Below, in pieces: positions 54,282 to 64,000 of a stretch of 64,000 bases of DNA (the stretch's first letter is position 1; every line of letters begins with the position of its first letter). The position numbers and the translations under genes are program-made. The notes beneath the pieces were generated by a model, which worked only from the letters and a program-made list of their open reading frames with translations, was not told the DNA's origin and ran no database searches. Source of the stretch: Kappaphycus alvarezii (lineage: Eukaryota; Rhodophyta; Florideophyceae; Gigartinales; Solieriaceae); NCBI GenBank assembly GCA_002205965.3, contig NADL03000450.1, positions 310,001 through 374,000 on the forward strand. Direction: 5' to 3'.

Positions 54282-56022
54282 TGAATTTCTTTAACCGCCA
54301 CAGCGCCACGACTACCGAATCCCCAACTCTGTTCCCCCCCGCAAACACCGGCTTCATACCCTTCCCCCGTCTCTCCTATGGGTACCACAGCGACTCCCTC
54401 CACTGACCGTCCCGAAACCCCCCTCCCTCTGGTGAGCACCCCAAAAAATTTCGTTTTCCCCGTTTCCGAAAACCCCTTTCCACAAAAAGCAACCCTCCCT
54501 CTGACAAATCCCCTGACACCTCAACCGCAACTCATGTACCAATCCTCACCCCGAGAAAATCACACGCCGTGTCGCACGACGAGCCGAACGTCAGCGTCTC
54601 CATGACGAATGGGTTGAAAAGAACCATCAGCTGCGAAAAGAAGCAGTCGCTCAGAACGTCCCTTCGAACCACTCCCCGAACCTCCTCATATCAATTCCGA
54701 TTCCGAACATGACGACCATGAAGATGAGGAGCCAGAAGCAGTCGTCATGCCGTCTCCGACGGAAAAGCCCCAGGCCACAGAGATAGGTTATGTGGAAGAG
54801 CGCTTGCAGAATGACAGTGGCGAGAATGGGATAGAAGGGGGAACTTTGTTGCCAGCGAGATCGGATGGAGCTCAAGTTGCTGCAAGTCAGGCGCAGATGA
54901 AATGCCTGTACCAGCAGGGCCGCCCAGGACCTGATGGCAGAGGCGAAAATGGCCGAGATGTTCGGAAGGGAGGCGTATACTGGCCTGAGAGAGGACGTAG
55001 GATCCGGGAATGGTACCATGAAGGGTATGCGGGAGCGAATGGGAAGAGGAGGATGGACAAATACTGGGAAGGCGAGGGAGGGGACGCAGAGTATTGCGGG
55101 GACCCACGCATGTAGGATGGGGAGATGCTATGGCAGTGTTCCGAGTCAGCCTATGTATGGGAATCCGGTTGTAGTTACGCTAATCCTGCTTTGGATATCG
55201 ATTACGTGTTTCGGAAAAGATTCGAAGAGGGAGAGAACTAGGAAGATTGGCTGTGTCACAAGAGGAGCAGGGGAATTTGGGAGCAGCAGAGTCAGGATAT
55301 ATGAAGGCGTTGGAACTACTAATCCCCGCCACAAGAGAGTTGGAAGTGGGCAGTGAATTGACAAAAATGCAAGGATGGGCGTCAAGAGGAAGGTGCAAAG
55401 GGAGGCAGCCTCGATGTTAGACCGGTTGAGGAAATCAAGGTTTTTTTGAAGGCAAATGGGCCTGCAGTACCAAACGTGTTGCCGCGATTCCGGAATGGTT
55501 CCTTCGCACCCCAAGGGGAGAGGCAGTCAATATGGGGGCCAGAGTGACTGTGGCGAGAGTCCTGGAGAGGTCGCGCGAGGCGCGGGTTAAGAGGGAACTA
55601 GATAAACAGAAGGAAAATAGCGCATCCCGGAGCTAGGAGCTCAGTCAATGGTACATTCGAAAAAGAAATCAAGCATAGGAAAGGCATCAACAAGCCGCCA
55701 CCGCCACCCCACCGCCATTCTTTGGTGACAATGAATCGGGCGACTTCCTTACAGCGGATAACAAATCGCAAGAACGTTGTGTCCGATGCTTCGGCAGGTT
55801 TCACTCGGTTGGAGTCTAGAATAATCTCTAACCTAGCTCCAAATCCACGCGGGTTGGAAAGGCCAATTGTTTCATGTGTAACGCACCAGCAACGCTGGTT
55901 GCGCCCTGTGATCACGCGTTTTGCTCAAGCTGCGGGAGCAGGCGTGCAGTGTGTTTGAAAACTGTCCGGTTCCTGGTTGCAACAAACCTCTGAGCATGGA
56001 GACCTTTTCGGAGATTCAGTGA
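54282..56022 (+). CDS. MIT and RING-finger protein, copy B, frame-broken
   Basis: This is a tandem duplicate of copy A, 2,277 bases downstream, sharing the start MNFFNRHSATTTESP, the basic patch (PKKFRFPRFRKP), the helix with LHDEWVEKNH and the MIT domain (55225-55320 and 55385-55455, near-identical DNA). After the polyproline stretch it continues DNKSQERCVRCFGRF and then a RING-type zinc finger: NCFMCNAPATLVAPCDHAFC then SSCG, with CPVPGCNKPL in the next frame (55870-55990). The stop is at 56022. RING fingers usually act as ubiquitin E3 ligases. A MIT plus RING layout would place ubiquitination at ESCRT-III-coated membranes, which is inference. Frame changes occur about every 200 bases. Confidence 0.6.
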
Positions 56023-56240
56023 CGGCGCATGGCTCAGTGTAGCCATATATGCAAAGGCAGTATTTACAGGACTCCATAGGAGTGTTGCTCTGATTATTGT
56101 GTGAAGTGCTAAATCTAACTGGTTTGTCTCACAAAGTTCTTCGCAGCGTCCATGAAGTTAATCAGCAGTGACAGTAACTTTTTCTCGTATTCTGTGGTGG
56201 AAGCGACAGCGTTTGAATAGAGAAGATGTTCTATTCTCAG
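56023..56240. other. Gap between convergent genes
   Basis: About 220 bases between the stop of the RING-finger gene and the stop of the GT14 gene, which point toward each other. Nothing else is recognised. Confidence 0.35.
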
Positions 56241-57802
56241 CTATGTTTTCGGATATGCTGTTTTCGGATAGTTGTAGCCTTGAAGCGCCAATGTTTTCTT
56301 CGTGAGGTCATCAAAATGAGAGACTATTCTGTCGTAGAATATACTGCGCTCAGCAGCGTGCTCAAGGAACAAGACATCGCTCTTGTTCACCCTGCTCCAC
56401 TCATCTCCATGTCAATTCTTTTCATTATGGAGAGTCAGCCTTCCCAAATTTACGCGCGAATAAGCTTCTGGTCTCGGCAATATACTCCCATCTGGCAAAT
56501 GGTGATAGACCCTCATCAAGATAATATGGATGCTGTCCGGACCGGCGATTTTTCAAATACCAAACTACCTTGCGGAACGCATCGGGCACGATTGTTGTCT
56601 TCCAAAAGGGATGGTTGTACAAAATATCCGCAAAGTAGTGCTCTGCCACAGAAAGCACATGCGCGTGATTGATAAGCATTCTCTTTGCGAATGGGCTGCG
56701 GATCAAGAAATCCACAAAGGGCCGTGATAAAATCATCCAAGCCTCCGCTTTTGTAAAACTGTATGCTCGATGCTGCTCCATAGGGTTTTCCTTGAGTCCT
56801 CTTAATAACCGAAGCTGATTCTGCGGACTCTGGTATCCCAAAGCAGCTGGATCCCAGTGCATGTTTCGCACTCGAAATGAGTAAGGCACCCACTCCTTTC
56901 GAGGGAAGAAAGTCACAAATTCAGTCTACCCACTGGCACGCCGAGGTCTCGCAAGTAACTTTGCCTGATTTTCCGGCGAAACGAGGTAGTCCGCACCGCT
57001 CAGGTTGATGAAGTAGTGCCAGCCATCGTGCTTTTCCAAGGCCAAGGTCAATGGCGGCTAAAGTATTCACCACCCATAGAGATAGCCTTGTACGTTACCA
57101 TCTCACTCTCCATCACGTACATATTCTTCGATATTCCTCGCGCGACGCAATCATTTGGTCAACGCCCTTCCTGCTCTCCTCGGGTACTTTCTTACCACAT
57201 GGACCACGTAAACGTTCCGCGGATGATGGATCCTTTCAAACAACGAGGCAACAAAGGTACCGAGTCGTTGCCCACTTGCACAAAATACGCCACTGAAACC
57301 GACTCTCGTTTCGCACTCTCTGCGGCACTTTCCCGTTTCACACGCCACACGGCATCATACTCCCGCTGACATGCCTCTTCCGAAAACGCTGATTCAGTCC
57401 CTCCGTCTTGATATGTAATCGACAACTTGACGTGATCCTCGCTAGTACCTAGCCTTGGATACCACAAACTTGCTCAAAAAACAGGTACCACGTCAAATGC
57501 AACAACTGCATACACCGCAAAGCATACCAAAAGAACATAAAGAAGGGAAGTACAGGTTTTCGCTGCTGCCGTATACGCAGGTAAAGACTGGCAAGAAATG
57601 TTTTCGCCTTCTTGGTAGATGTTCGAAGCAGAGTGGAAAGGGAGATGGCATTGAGCGATGCTTGAGACGCGGACCTGTCATTCCGGGCAGCACGTAGTAG
57701 TGCAGTACAGGAGAAGCAAGGACTTAGAAAGTTAGGCGGTCTTGACGTCAAGAACGGAGCGTGCGGAGGCAATGCCAAAGCGATATCGCCATCAGCGGGC
57801 AC
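56241..57802 (-). CDS. GT14 (core-2/I-branching type) glycosyltransferase, frame-broken
   Basis: GT14 enzymes add branching GlcNAc, xylose or glucuronic acid in the Golgi. The tentative start is 57802. A hydrophobic segment, LPFFMFFWYALRCMQLLHLT (about residues 83-102), gives a type II anchor. The family's first strand, VSVAYFVQVGNDSVPLLPRC, is near 57310, then HHPRNVYVVHV near 57220 in another frame, and EMVTYKAISM near 57100. The hallmark WHYFINLSGADYLVSPENQA is at 57020-56960. A TAG near 56925 takes the place of an expected glutamine codon before TFFPRKEWVP. ADILYNHPFWKTTIVPDA carries the usual late motif. After a one-base loss at 56427 the end reads IMKRIDMEM and stops at 56241. Confidence 0.8.
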
Positions 57803-58603
57803 GCTGCACGAATTACGAATGCGAACAATCCGACGAGAACTGACCGATGATCAGTAAACGAAAATGTCGAAATCGCATGTAGTCACATTCGACCTTGTCA
57901 CTGTACGGGCCTCTATGGGCAAGGATCGCCGCTGCTCAAGTAACTCAAAAATACGTGTAGGTGCCCGATTTGGCGCGCGATAGGTTCAGCGACTCCATAC
58001 TGTACGGTACGGTACTGTACACTACTATGTATGATGCATTTGATCCTAAGGTTTTCCCAGTGATGGATACACATACGTACAGTGTACTACATTATGTATC
58101 TCTAATGCCTACTATACTGTCAGACTTTCAGTTGTGTTCACTATATAGTATAGTGAACATAACTGGAAAGCCTGTATTTTACCGTTTTGCCCCCTATGTT
58201 TAGTATAGTGAACATTGGACCAGCGACTGTGCCAGTTCCTACTTGTACTTGACGGTTGCAGACTTTTAAAAACTTGTAACTTACAAGTTGTAAGTGTAAT
58301 CGGACTGCGTTTTTTCGCGGACCGGCCTTCGACGACCTGTTGTCTCGGTGAGCGCGCTTTCCGTCGACGGAACAACGCGGGCGAGGCGGTTCAACGAACA
58401 ACACACGACGACGACGAGAAGGGTGTGAACCCCTCAACTCGCCACGCCCGCCGTCGGTATTATTGGAGGCATCGACGCTCAGAGCGACGAGCACTGTAGG
58501 GCGTTAAAAATAATGGTAAAAGACTAAACCTAAAAAACAAGCCGTTGAATTAACAGTACTCTCCTCCCGTCGATTCACAGTAAGGGCCGTTTCCGACCGT
58601 TTT
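57803..58603. other. Intergenic rich in short palindromes
   Basis: No supported gene. It contains a GTAC-type cluster at 57998-58020. A hairpin with 11-base arms (TGTTCACTATA, 58135-58145; complement 58149-58159) has a third arm copy at 58205-58215. A perfect 19-base palindrome, AACTTGTAACTTACAAGTT, is at 58271-58289. This stretch lies between the GT14 promoter and the retroelement's inverted duplication. Confidence 0.6.
58135..58289. repeat. Hairpin arms and palindrome cluster
   Basis: TGTTCACTATA at 58135-58145 and its reverse complement at 58149-58159 form a hairpin with a 3-base loop. Similarity of the arms extends outward to about 20 bases with mismatches. A further TATAGTGAACA copy is near 58205-58215. 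AACTTGTAA-C-TTACAAGTT follows at 58271-58289. All are visible directly; function is unknown. Confidence 0.75.
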
Positions 58604-58790
58604 GTCTCGAGTGGGACCGTGGAGCGCACAGAGATGCTGGTGATGCCCCGGATTTCTCGGCAAGCCAGGCAGCGGCACCGCGTGCAGCATGGGGCGGGAG
58701 GCAGTGTAGTGAGGCGGCCGGTGAGGACGTCGTCACCTGGAGGTCCTTGAAGGAGAATTTCAGTTGAGCTGGAATGCGGTAGAACCGCGG
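58604..58790 (-). repeat. Inverted duplication of an ORF1 segment (left arm)
   Basis: These 187 bases are the reverse complement of 59267-59455 inside ORF1, with about 95% identity: a few substitutions and small indels, including a G lost from a G run. The minus strand here therefore still reads LKFSFKDLQVTTSSPAAS. Both arms end at a CCGCGG hexamer on the inner side. The arms are about 476 bases apart, so a transcript covering both would form a long hairpin including the ORF1 start. Confidence 0.85.
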
Positions 58791-58870
58791 ACACTCTCGT
58801 ACGACTCTCTCTGTGCTTTCTTTCTTCTTCTTCCTCCGTTTATTCTCCAACAAGGACTACCACGCCCCCC

Positions 58871-59824
58871 ATGCTCCCTCTTTCTTACGCGGCTGTGGCG
58901 GCGGCCGCTGCGCCGCCTCAAGTCCCTACCGCTACCCTCGTGGAGATCTCCCCCACCGACGTCCCTGAACTCTCCACCCTTCTTCCACCCCCCACCGACC
59001 CGCCGCTTACCCTCGCAGAAGCTGAGGTCATCATGGCCGACCCTACCCTCCGCGCCGACCCCCGTCGTTCCGAGGCCCGACGCCTAGTCTCTTCCGTCGG
59101 GCCCATTCAGAATCTTTGCCCACGCACTGGCCTCCTTCCACCCCCGAAAAATATCATCTCCATTGGCATTTCCCCATCCGCTGACCCCAGCCGTGCTTTC
59201 TGCTCATATGACCACGCGCAGAAGGCCCTCCTCGCTGCGGCGGCTGACATCTCCAAACCGACCCTGCCGCGGTTCTACCGCATTCTAGCTCAACTGAAAT
59301 TCTCTTTCAAGGACCTCCAGGTGACGACGTCCTCACCGGCCGCCTCACTACACTGCCTCCCGCCCCATGCTGCACGCGGTGCCGCTGCCTGGCTTGCCCG
59401 AGAAATCCGGGCCATAACCAGCACCTCTGTGCGATCCACGGTCCCACTCGAGACGCGTCGAGCCCTCCGCGACGCTCTCGTGGCATCTCGCCAGGCCCTC
59501 GAGAACGCCCTCAACGAAAGAAGAACGCCACCCGAGCCATCCTCACGGCTCCCGACCCAAGCCCCAAGACCCGATCGTCAACACCTCGACCTCCACCGCA
59601 CCCCAGGCCCCCTCCGTGAGCGCCACCCGGCCGCTCCTTCCCCCATCCTTCCTCCAGCGTCCCAGGCCCCCAAACGCCCTTCCGCCACCCCGCCTACATC
59701 GTCGCCCGCCATAAGACCCAAGGCACCCCGTCCGAGGACGAGGATGCCACCCTTAACTCGCCCGGTGGCTCCCCGTCGGCCACGAAGCGTCGCTGCGCGG
59801 CAGCGACCCCGCCAGCAGATGTGA
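58871..59824 (+). CDS. ORF1 protein of the RT-endonuclease retroelement
   Basis: An uninterrupted 317-codon frame, rare in this window. It begins MLPLSYAAVAAAAAPPQ, has a conserved-looking middle part (RFYRILAQLKFSFKDLQVTT, AASLHCLPPHAARGAAAWLA) and a long arginine/proline-rich basic tail (APRPRTRMPPLTRPVAPRRP) suited to RNA binding. No zinc knuckle or RRM is evident. In non-LTR elements ORF1 proteins coat the RNA. It could instead be the N-terminal part of a single long ORF2 reading, since ORF2 follows within about 100 bases. The segment from 59267 to 59455 is duplicated in inverted orientation upstream. Confidence 0.6.
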   Translation: MLPLSYAAVAAAAAPPQVPTATLVEISPTDVPELSTLLPPPTDPPLTLAEAEVIMADPTLRADPRRSEARRLVSSVGPIQNLCPRTGLLPPPKNIISIGISPSADPSRAFCSYDHAQKALLAAAADISKPTLPRFYRILAQLKFSFKDLQVTTSSPAASLHCLPPHAARGAAAWLAREIRAITSTSVRSTVPLETRRALRDALVASRQALENALNERRTPPEPSSRLPTQAPRPDRQHLDLHRTPGPLRERHPAAPSPILPPASQAPKRPSATPPTSSPAIRPKAPRPRTRMPPLTRPVAPRRPRSVAARQRPRQQM

Positions 59825-59929
59825 ACGACCCTGAACCATCGAAGCACTCCGCACCTTACACCCCCGCGCCCCCGCGCCCGATCACACCCATCCAACAGAC
59901 TCCCTCCCACCGCCGCCTGTTGTTACAAG

Positions 59930-62223
59930 AGAAGCCGTTGAGAACGCCGTCCGCGCCTTTCCCGGGATACGGCGGCCGGCCCTGATCGTACGCCGGCGCG
60001 CTGGTTCCATCTGCTCGTGCAGACGCCAGTAAGCCCGGAAGCCGGTATTACGGGCAAGGGGGTGCTTACGCAACTCGTTTCTCGGATCGCGAGAGGTGAC
60101 CTGCCAACCTCAGTCCTGCCGCTCCTGGCTGCAGCAACCCTGCTACCTCTGCGGCCCAAACCCAACAAGATTCGGCCCATCGCCGTAGGAACGATCCTCC
60201 GCAGAGTGGTAACGAAGACACTCCTCCCACCCGCCATTGATGATTCTCGTCAATTTCTGGCCCCCTTCCAATTGGCTAACGGCATCAGGGCTGGGATGGA
60301 CGCCATCGTACACGACACGCGCATGCTGCTCCGTCGCTTCTCTAATCGCAAGGATACCGCCACTGTTCTCGTTGACGCGAATAACGCCTTCAACCGCGTT
60401 GATCGCCAGTCAATGCTAGACCAGCTGCCCACGCGCGCCCCAAGTCTCGCCCGGTTCATCAACATGATTTATGCACGCTCGCAACCACCGTTGATCGTGC
60501 CGAATCGTGACAAAACGACCATCGCGAGTGCTCAAGGCACACAGCAAGGCGACCCTGCCAGCATGCTCCTGTTCTCGCTGACGATCCAGCCCCTCATCCG
60601 CCGGATTGCAGAAAACACGGGCATCGTCCTCAACCAATGGTACGCCGATGATGGTACATTGATGGGGTCCCTCCCCGACCTCCGACAAGCCCTCCGCATT
60701 CTCCGCGACGAGGGACCCACCTACGGCTACATCTCAATCCGGGGAAAACGCGCATTCATTGGCCAACGGTCCTACGCCCACAGCGCGAGGCTTTTCTCCA
60801 GGAATTTCGCCTCGCTGAATGCTCCCCGGACGGATTCGAGCTCCTCGGGGCTCCGCTCGGAAACCGGCATTTCACGACTGCCTTTCTACGAGACAAGATT
60901 GAGGGGTGCCGCCGAACTCTCCAACTCCTGCCCATGGTTGACGACCCGCGCGCGCGGTTTCACATGCACCGCCTCTGTGCGTCGGCCTGTCTGGTGGACC
61001 ACGCCTTCAAGCTGGCTGACCCACGGGAAGCCCGTACTGCTGCCGAGGCTTTTGATAATCTGCTACAAAGTCCTTCACCGAGCTTCATGGCGTTCAACTC
61101 AGCGACAACGCGTGGTCGCAGGCTACCTTGCCCATCCATCAGGGCGGTCTTGGGTTCACCCTCATCTCACCGTTCCTAGATGGCGCAGCTGCCTCGAGTA
61201 TCATGGATGCAGCCCGGCACGACTGCGGTCCGCAGCCCGTATCGGGCCCCGCTCCACCGCGCTCACCGGCGCCCGCTACCGCCGTGACAAGCTTTCCTTC
61301 TCGGTCAAGCCGCCGTCACATTCGAGACTTCCTCCTGCACATCCCTGGAATGGCCTACCCCGTTGACCTGGGTTCCTTCGACCCGCTCCCTCTTGCTACT
61401 GCACACACACGTCCAAACTACCTAAAACGTGTGCAGCAGGAGGCGCTGGCCAAGGTTCACTGGCGCGACGACCACTGGGCTAGATCTCCGAACCCGGACC
61501 GACACACGAATGCAGATGTACGGCAACGCATACGCGGTCTAGCGCTACGCAAAGGCCCCGGTGCTGCCTTTCTTTACGCACATCCCTCGGCTGACACGGA
61601 GGTATCCGCGGTACACTGGAAAATAATGCTTCGCCGATACTTGGGACTGCCCGTTTATGATGACTCGCTTCCGGAACTGCGAGCATTGTAAACGCCAAAT
61701 GGAAAGATTAGGCGACCACGCTGTAGACTTGTGCCCGTCTGGTTCGGTCGCAAACACCGCCATAACTCACTTCGCAACGTCATCGCTGGCCGTATCGCCC
61801 GTGCCGCGGCCTGGATTGCCAGCTCGAGGTCCCACTCCTCATGCCCGCCACCGACCTGCGACCTGCTGACATACTGGTTCACCCACCAGCAGCCCTCAAG
61901 GCACTGTCGCCCGCCCGATCGCCTGCGATGTTACCGTAGTCTCTCCATTCAAGGACGATGTCAGAACAAGAGCTACAAGGGAAGTGGGCGGTGCTGCCGC
62001 AATTGCAGACCGCAACAAAGTGACGACCTGGAGAGAAAATTGTCGCGTCGACTGCCCCCGCCCTCCGATAACTCTACGCAGGCCCGATTTCGAATTTCAA
62101 CCGCTGGCCTTTGATTACTTGGGTTCCCCTTCCCCGAAACCGTCCGCTTCATGGCGAGACTGTTCCCTCGCATTGCTGAGAAATTCCACACGGCAACAAC
62201 AGTTATCCGTAATCGGATTTTAG
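59930..62223 (+). pseudogene. ORF2: reverse transcriptase plus restriction-like endonuclease
   Basis: The reverse transcriptase frame (60017-61366) is long and clear: LPLRPKPNKIRPIAVGTILR, FQLANGIRAGMDAIVHDTRM, VLVDANNAFNRVDRQSMLDQ, GTQQGDPASMLLFSLTIQPL and WYADDGTLMGSL (60638-60673) with intact Y-A-D-D. After about 60,800 the true reading moves between frames (DDPRARFHMHRLCASACLVD; HQGGLGFT). The cysteine/histidine motif CEHCKRQMERLGDHAVDLCP is at 61677-61735. The endonuclease follows in pieces: KHRHNSLRNVIAG, RPADILVH, ACDVTVVSPFKDD (catalytic D) and GGAAAIADRNKVTTW (lysine), then FEFQPLAFDYLG. Broken as written, but all catalytic motifs are present. Confidence 0.85.
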
Positions 62224-63157
62224 GCGCATTAGTAGCACAATCTGGTCGTCGATGCGCAATCTATTTAAGTCGCGCATGTCGCTGCACGTGGCCGACGTGG
62301 ACCACCTGGTAGCACTTAGCTAGCAGTATAGTCGGATCCTGCAGCGGACACCCGTTTTACCGATGCCATAAAGTTACTCTCTCGTTTCAGAGACTACAGT
62401 ACAGTACCAACACAGCTATCACGTAGCTACCTGGCTCCCAATGTAAGGAGAACTGAAAGCAGTCTCCGTTCTAGATTCTCTACATGTCTAGAGATTACTG
62501 TAATAATAGAGTGCCTACTACAAGCATACCGTACTTGGTTGCTTGTTATTGGGATATCTAATTCTGTACCCGAAATGATTGCTCCTTGCCATCTTTACTT
62601 CATGTATTAAAAGAGGCGTACAAGCCTGGCTGACAGTGTAAGCTAACATAGTTGAAGTTAGTCGCTGCCCAGCTTGGGAGTACGCGCTAGGATCGATGTT
62701 TCAAAGGTAGACCATATGGTCGACGAGATTCGTTGCCGCAGGTGGTCAAGGGCCGCCGCTGGTGTACAGAAAAGTCGTCGCGATATCAATTTCGCATGGG
62801 TCTCAATCACCCCAGAGGTTGACTTACAAGGCGCGGCGAAAGATTCGAAAGCGAGCGGGACAAAGTGAAAACGAGGTTTGGAAAAGTAGCGTCTGGGTCA
62901 GGTTAAACGCAACTCTCACTGAGGCAATGAGTGCATTCGGAAATAAACTGATAGCCAACCGGACAAATTTTGGCGCGGTCCTCCTCCGATTCGAAAATAC
63001 GAACGCCATTTGATGCGTCAAATATTGGCGCCAAACGGACGATCCGGAACACCCAATACATAAAACCTTGAGCTTTCTCTGCTTCCTTCCCTTCCTTGCA
63101 AATAGCAAGCACTCCGTCGTTTCGTTATCTCCCTTCCGCAGAGGTCGCAACACCAAA
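62224..63157. other. Intergenic, no gene recognised
   Basis: About 930 bases between the retroelement and the SANT-type gene. It includes a CTACAGTACAGTAC string near 62397 and CTAGAGATTACTGTAATAATAGA near 62489. Open frames on both strands from 62674 to 63243 lack family features. The final part probably holds the promoter of the next gene. Confidence 0.35.
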
Positions 63158-63898
63158 ATGCCCCTCGCACCAACTCCGGAGGCCAGTGACCTTTTGGCAA
63201 CACCGGCACTCTCTCCAGTGGTCACGAGCTCCCCGACATCCACAAAGATGCCAATTCTTCACCAAAGACCATAACGTCGCCAATGAAATCAAAAGAGTTT
63301 AAAGGCAAAGGTCGCAGTGGTAACCCCAACTACAGCAAAATTATGTTTCCAACATGCTTGATATTATCGAATGTGTAGAACCATTGGTGCTAAATGTGGG
63401 CAATGGTAGCTGATGAATTCAGGATGTGGTCAATTCAGAATTTTCGCCCTTCCCGTGACCAGAACTCACTGAAGAACAAATTTGACAAACTTTGCTACGC
63501 AAAGAAGTCTACCAGGGATCCGACGTGCCCTCACATGTACGTAGAGCAAAGTGCATTGCGCAAAGTATTCAAGGCACGATTGCCGCGAAGCTCGTGGACG
63601 ACGATAGCGACAATGAAGGAGACCCACAGCAGCCAAATGGTGAGAAGTATTAAGACGGTGCAATGACAGGAATTGGTGCGCGAGAAGGGAAGCGTCCGAT
63701 TGCCATGACTGGTCTACATGGTAAGAAGCAAGAGGAGAGGACACTTTGGTTCGCAGTGTGAAGTCCATGACTGAGTTTATGGGAGTAATTGCAAGGTCTA
63801 CCACTCCTGAGCAAGACAATGGCACGATATATCATGAACAAGTGATTGCAAACCTTGTCCGTAAGCCCGACAGCTACAGCCACAAAAAGGACTTTTAG
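63158..63898 (+). CDS. SANT/Myb-like protein, frame-broken
   Basis: The ATG at 63158 starts MPLAPTPEASDLLATPALSP. A one-base shift near 63250 leads to SPKTITSPMKSKEFKGKGRS, then GNPNYSK and, in the next frame, VSNMLDIIECVEPLVLNVGN (63348-63405). EFRMWSIQNFRPSRDQNSLK and NKFDKLCYAKKSTRDPTCP complete the three-helix SANT-like domain. This type usually reads W..V...F, then a basic R-D-x-x-S-L-K-x-K-F helix, then K-x-P-T-G-D-P. A downstream segment reads STTPEQDNGTIYHEQVIANL and stops at 63898. Such proteins often accompany PIF/Harbinger or similar transposons, and a transposase may lie beyond the right edge. Confidence 0.6.
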
Positions 63899-64000
63899 TC
63901 GTCAGAGTAGGATACACACTCTACAGTGGTCAAATATTCGACCGGAGATGGTACGAAAGTTGTTATTCTGCCAATGTAACACGAGTTCTGAGCAAATTGG

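Larger units (their letters stand above)
58604..62223 (+). mobile_element. Retroelement with reverse transcriptase and restriction-like endonuclease
   Basis: Two open frames in a GC-rich block: ORF1 (58871-59824, intact) and ORF2 (about 59930-62223, broken). The reverse transcriptase is followed by a cysteine/histidine motif and a restriction-like endonuclease, the order of early-branching non-LTR elements such as the R2-like groups. The 5' side carries an inverted copy of part of ORF1. GC content is clearly above that of the flanks. No poly-A tail or target duplication could be placed. Confidence 0.8.

Noticed and set aside
1..64000. CRISPR arrays, bacterial operons and Shine-Dalgarno sites
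   Set aside because: No regularly spaced direct repeats were seen, and gene content and spacing are eukaryotic.

Overview
The window is eukaryotic nuclear DNA. It holds single-copy eukaryotic genes (a cohesin SCC3/STAG subunit and a POL5/MYBBP1A-like nucleolar protein), two Golgi-type glycosyltransferases, one plastid-targeted-looking enzyme, and a dense mixture of decayed transposons. Coding regions look essentially intron-free and sit close together between repeat-rich stretches. My best guess is a florideophyte red alga, from the intron-poor compact genes, matrix-type glycosyltransferases, plastid-style methionine enzyme and transposon mix. No marker in the window proves this.

Layout. 1-2,036: two minus-strand genes of unknown function, one running off the left edge. 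2,112-7,428: a decayed Ty3/gypsy chromovirus. 7,734-8,860: an unknown charged protein. 9,151-11,997: a piggyBac relic whose 3' part is rich in perfect palindromes. 12,640-15,800: a C-rich degenerate repeat, then a PIF/Harbinger element with its SANT/Myb gene and its transposase gene tail to tail. 15,979-17,640: a truncated retroelement. 19,323-27,718: SCC3 and POL5, convergent. 29,360-37,214: a GT61 glycosyltransferase, a multi-pass membrane protein, cystathionine beta-lyase and a neutral-ceramidase-type hydrolase. 37,500-46,200: AT-rich transposon graveyard (three Tc1/mariner relics, an unclassified transposase, an endonuclease-domain fragment). 46,270-50,285: a Ty1/copia element. 51,436-57,802: a small unknown gene, a tandem pair of MIT-domain genes (the second also with a RING finger), and a GT14 glycosyltransferase. 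58,604-62,223: a retroelement with reverse transcriptase and restriction-like endonuclease, carrying an inverted duplication of part of its first open frame. 63,158-63,898: a second SANT-type gene.

The most important general observation is that every conserved gene, housekeeping genes included, changes reading frame every few hundred bases while protein similarity continues in the next frame. Nearly all junctions I resolved at base level need one missing base (in one case two), and three lie in mononucleotide runs. That points to a shared cause such as base loss in the assembled sequence, rather than independent death of each gene. Coordinates below therefore give whole-gene extents across frame changes, and 'broken' should be read with this in mind.

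Functionally the resident genes are unrelated: chromosome cohesion, nucleolar/ribosomal biogenesis, secretory-pathway glycan synthesis, methionine biosynthesis, sphingolipid-type hydrolysis and a probable membrane-trafficking/ubiquitin protein. No multi-gene pathway or operon is evident.
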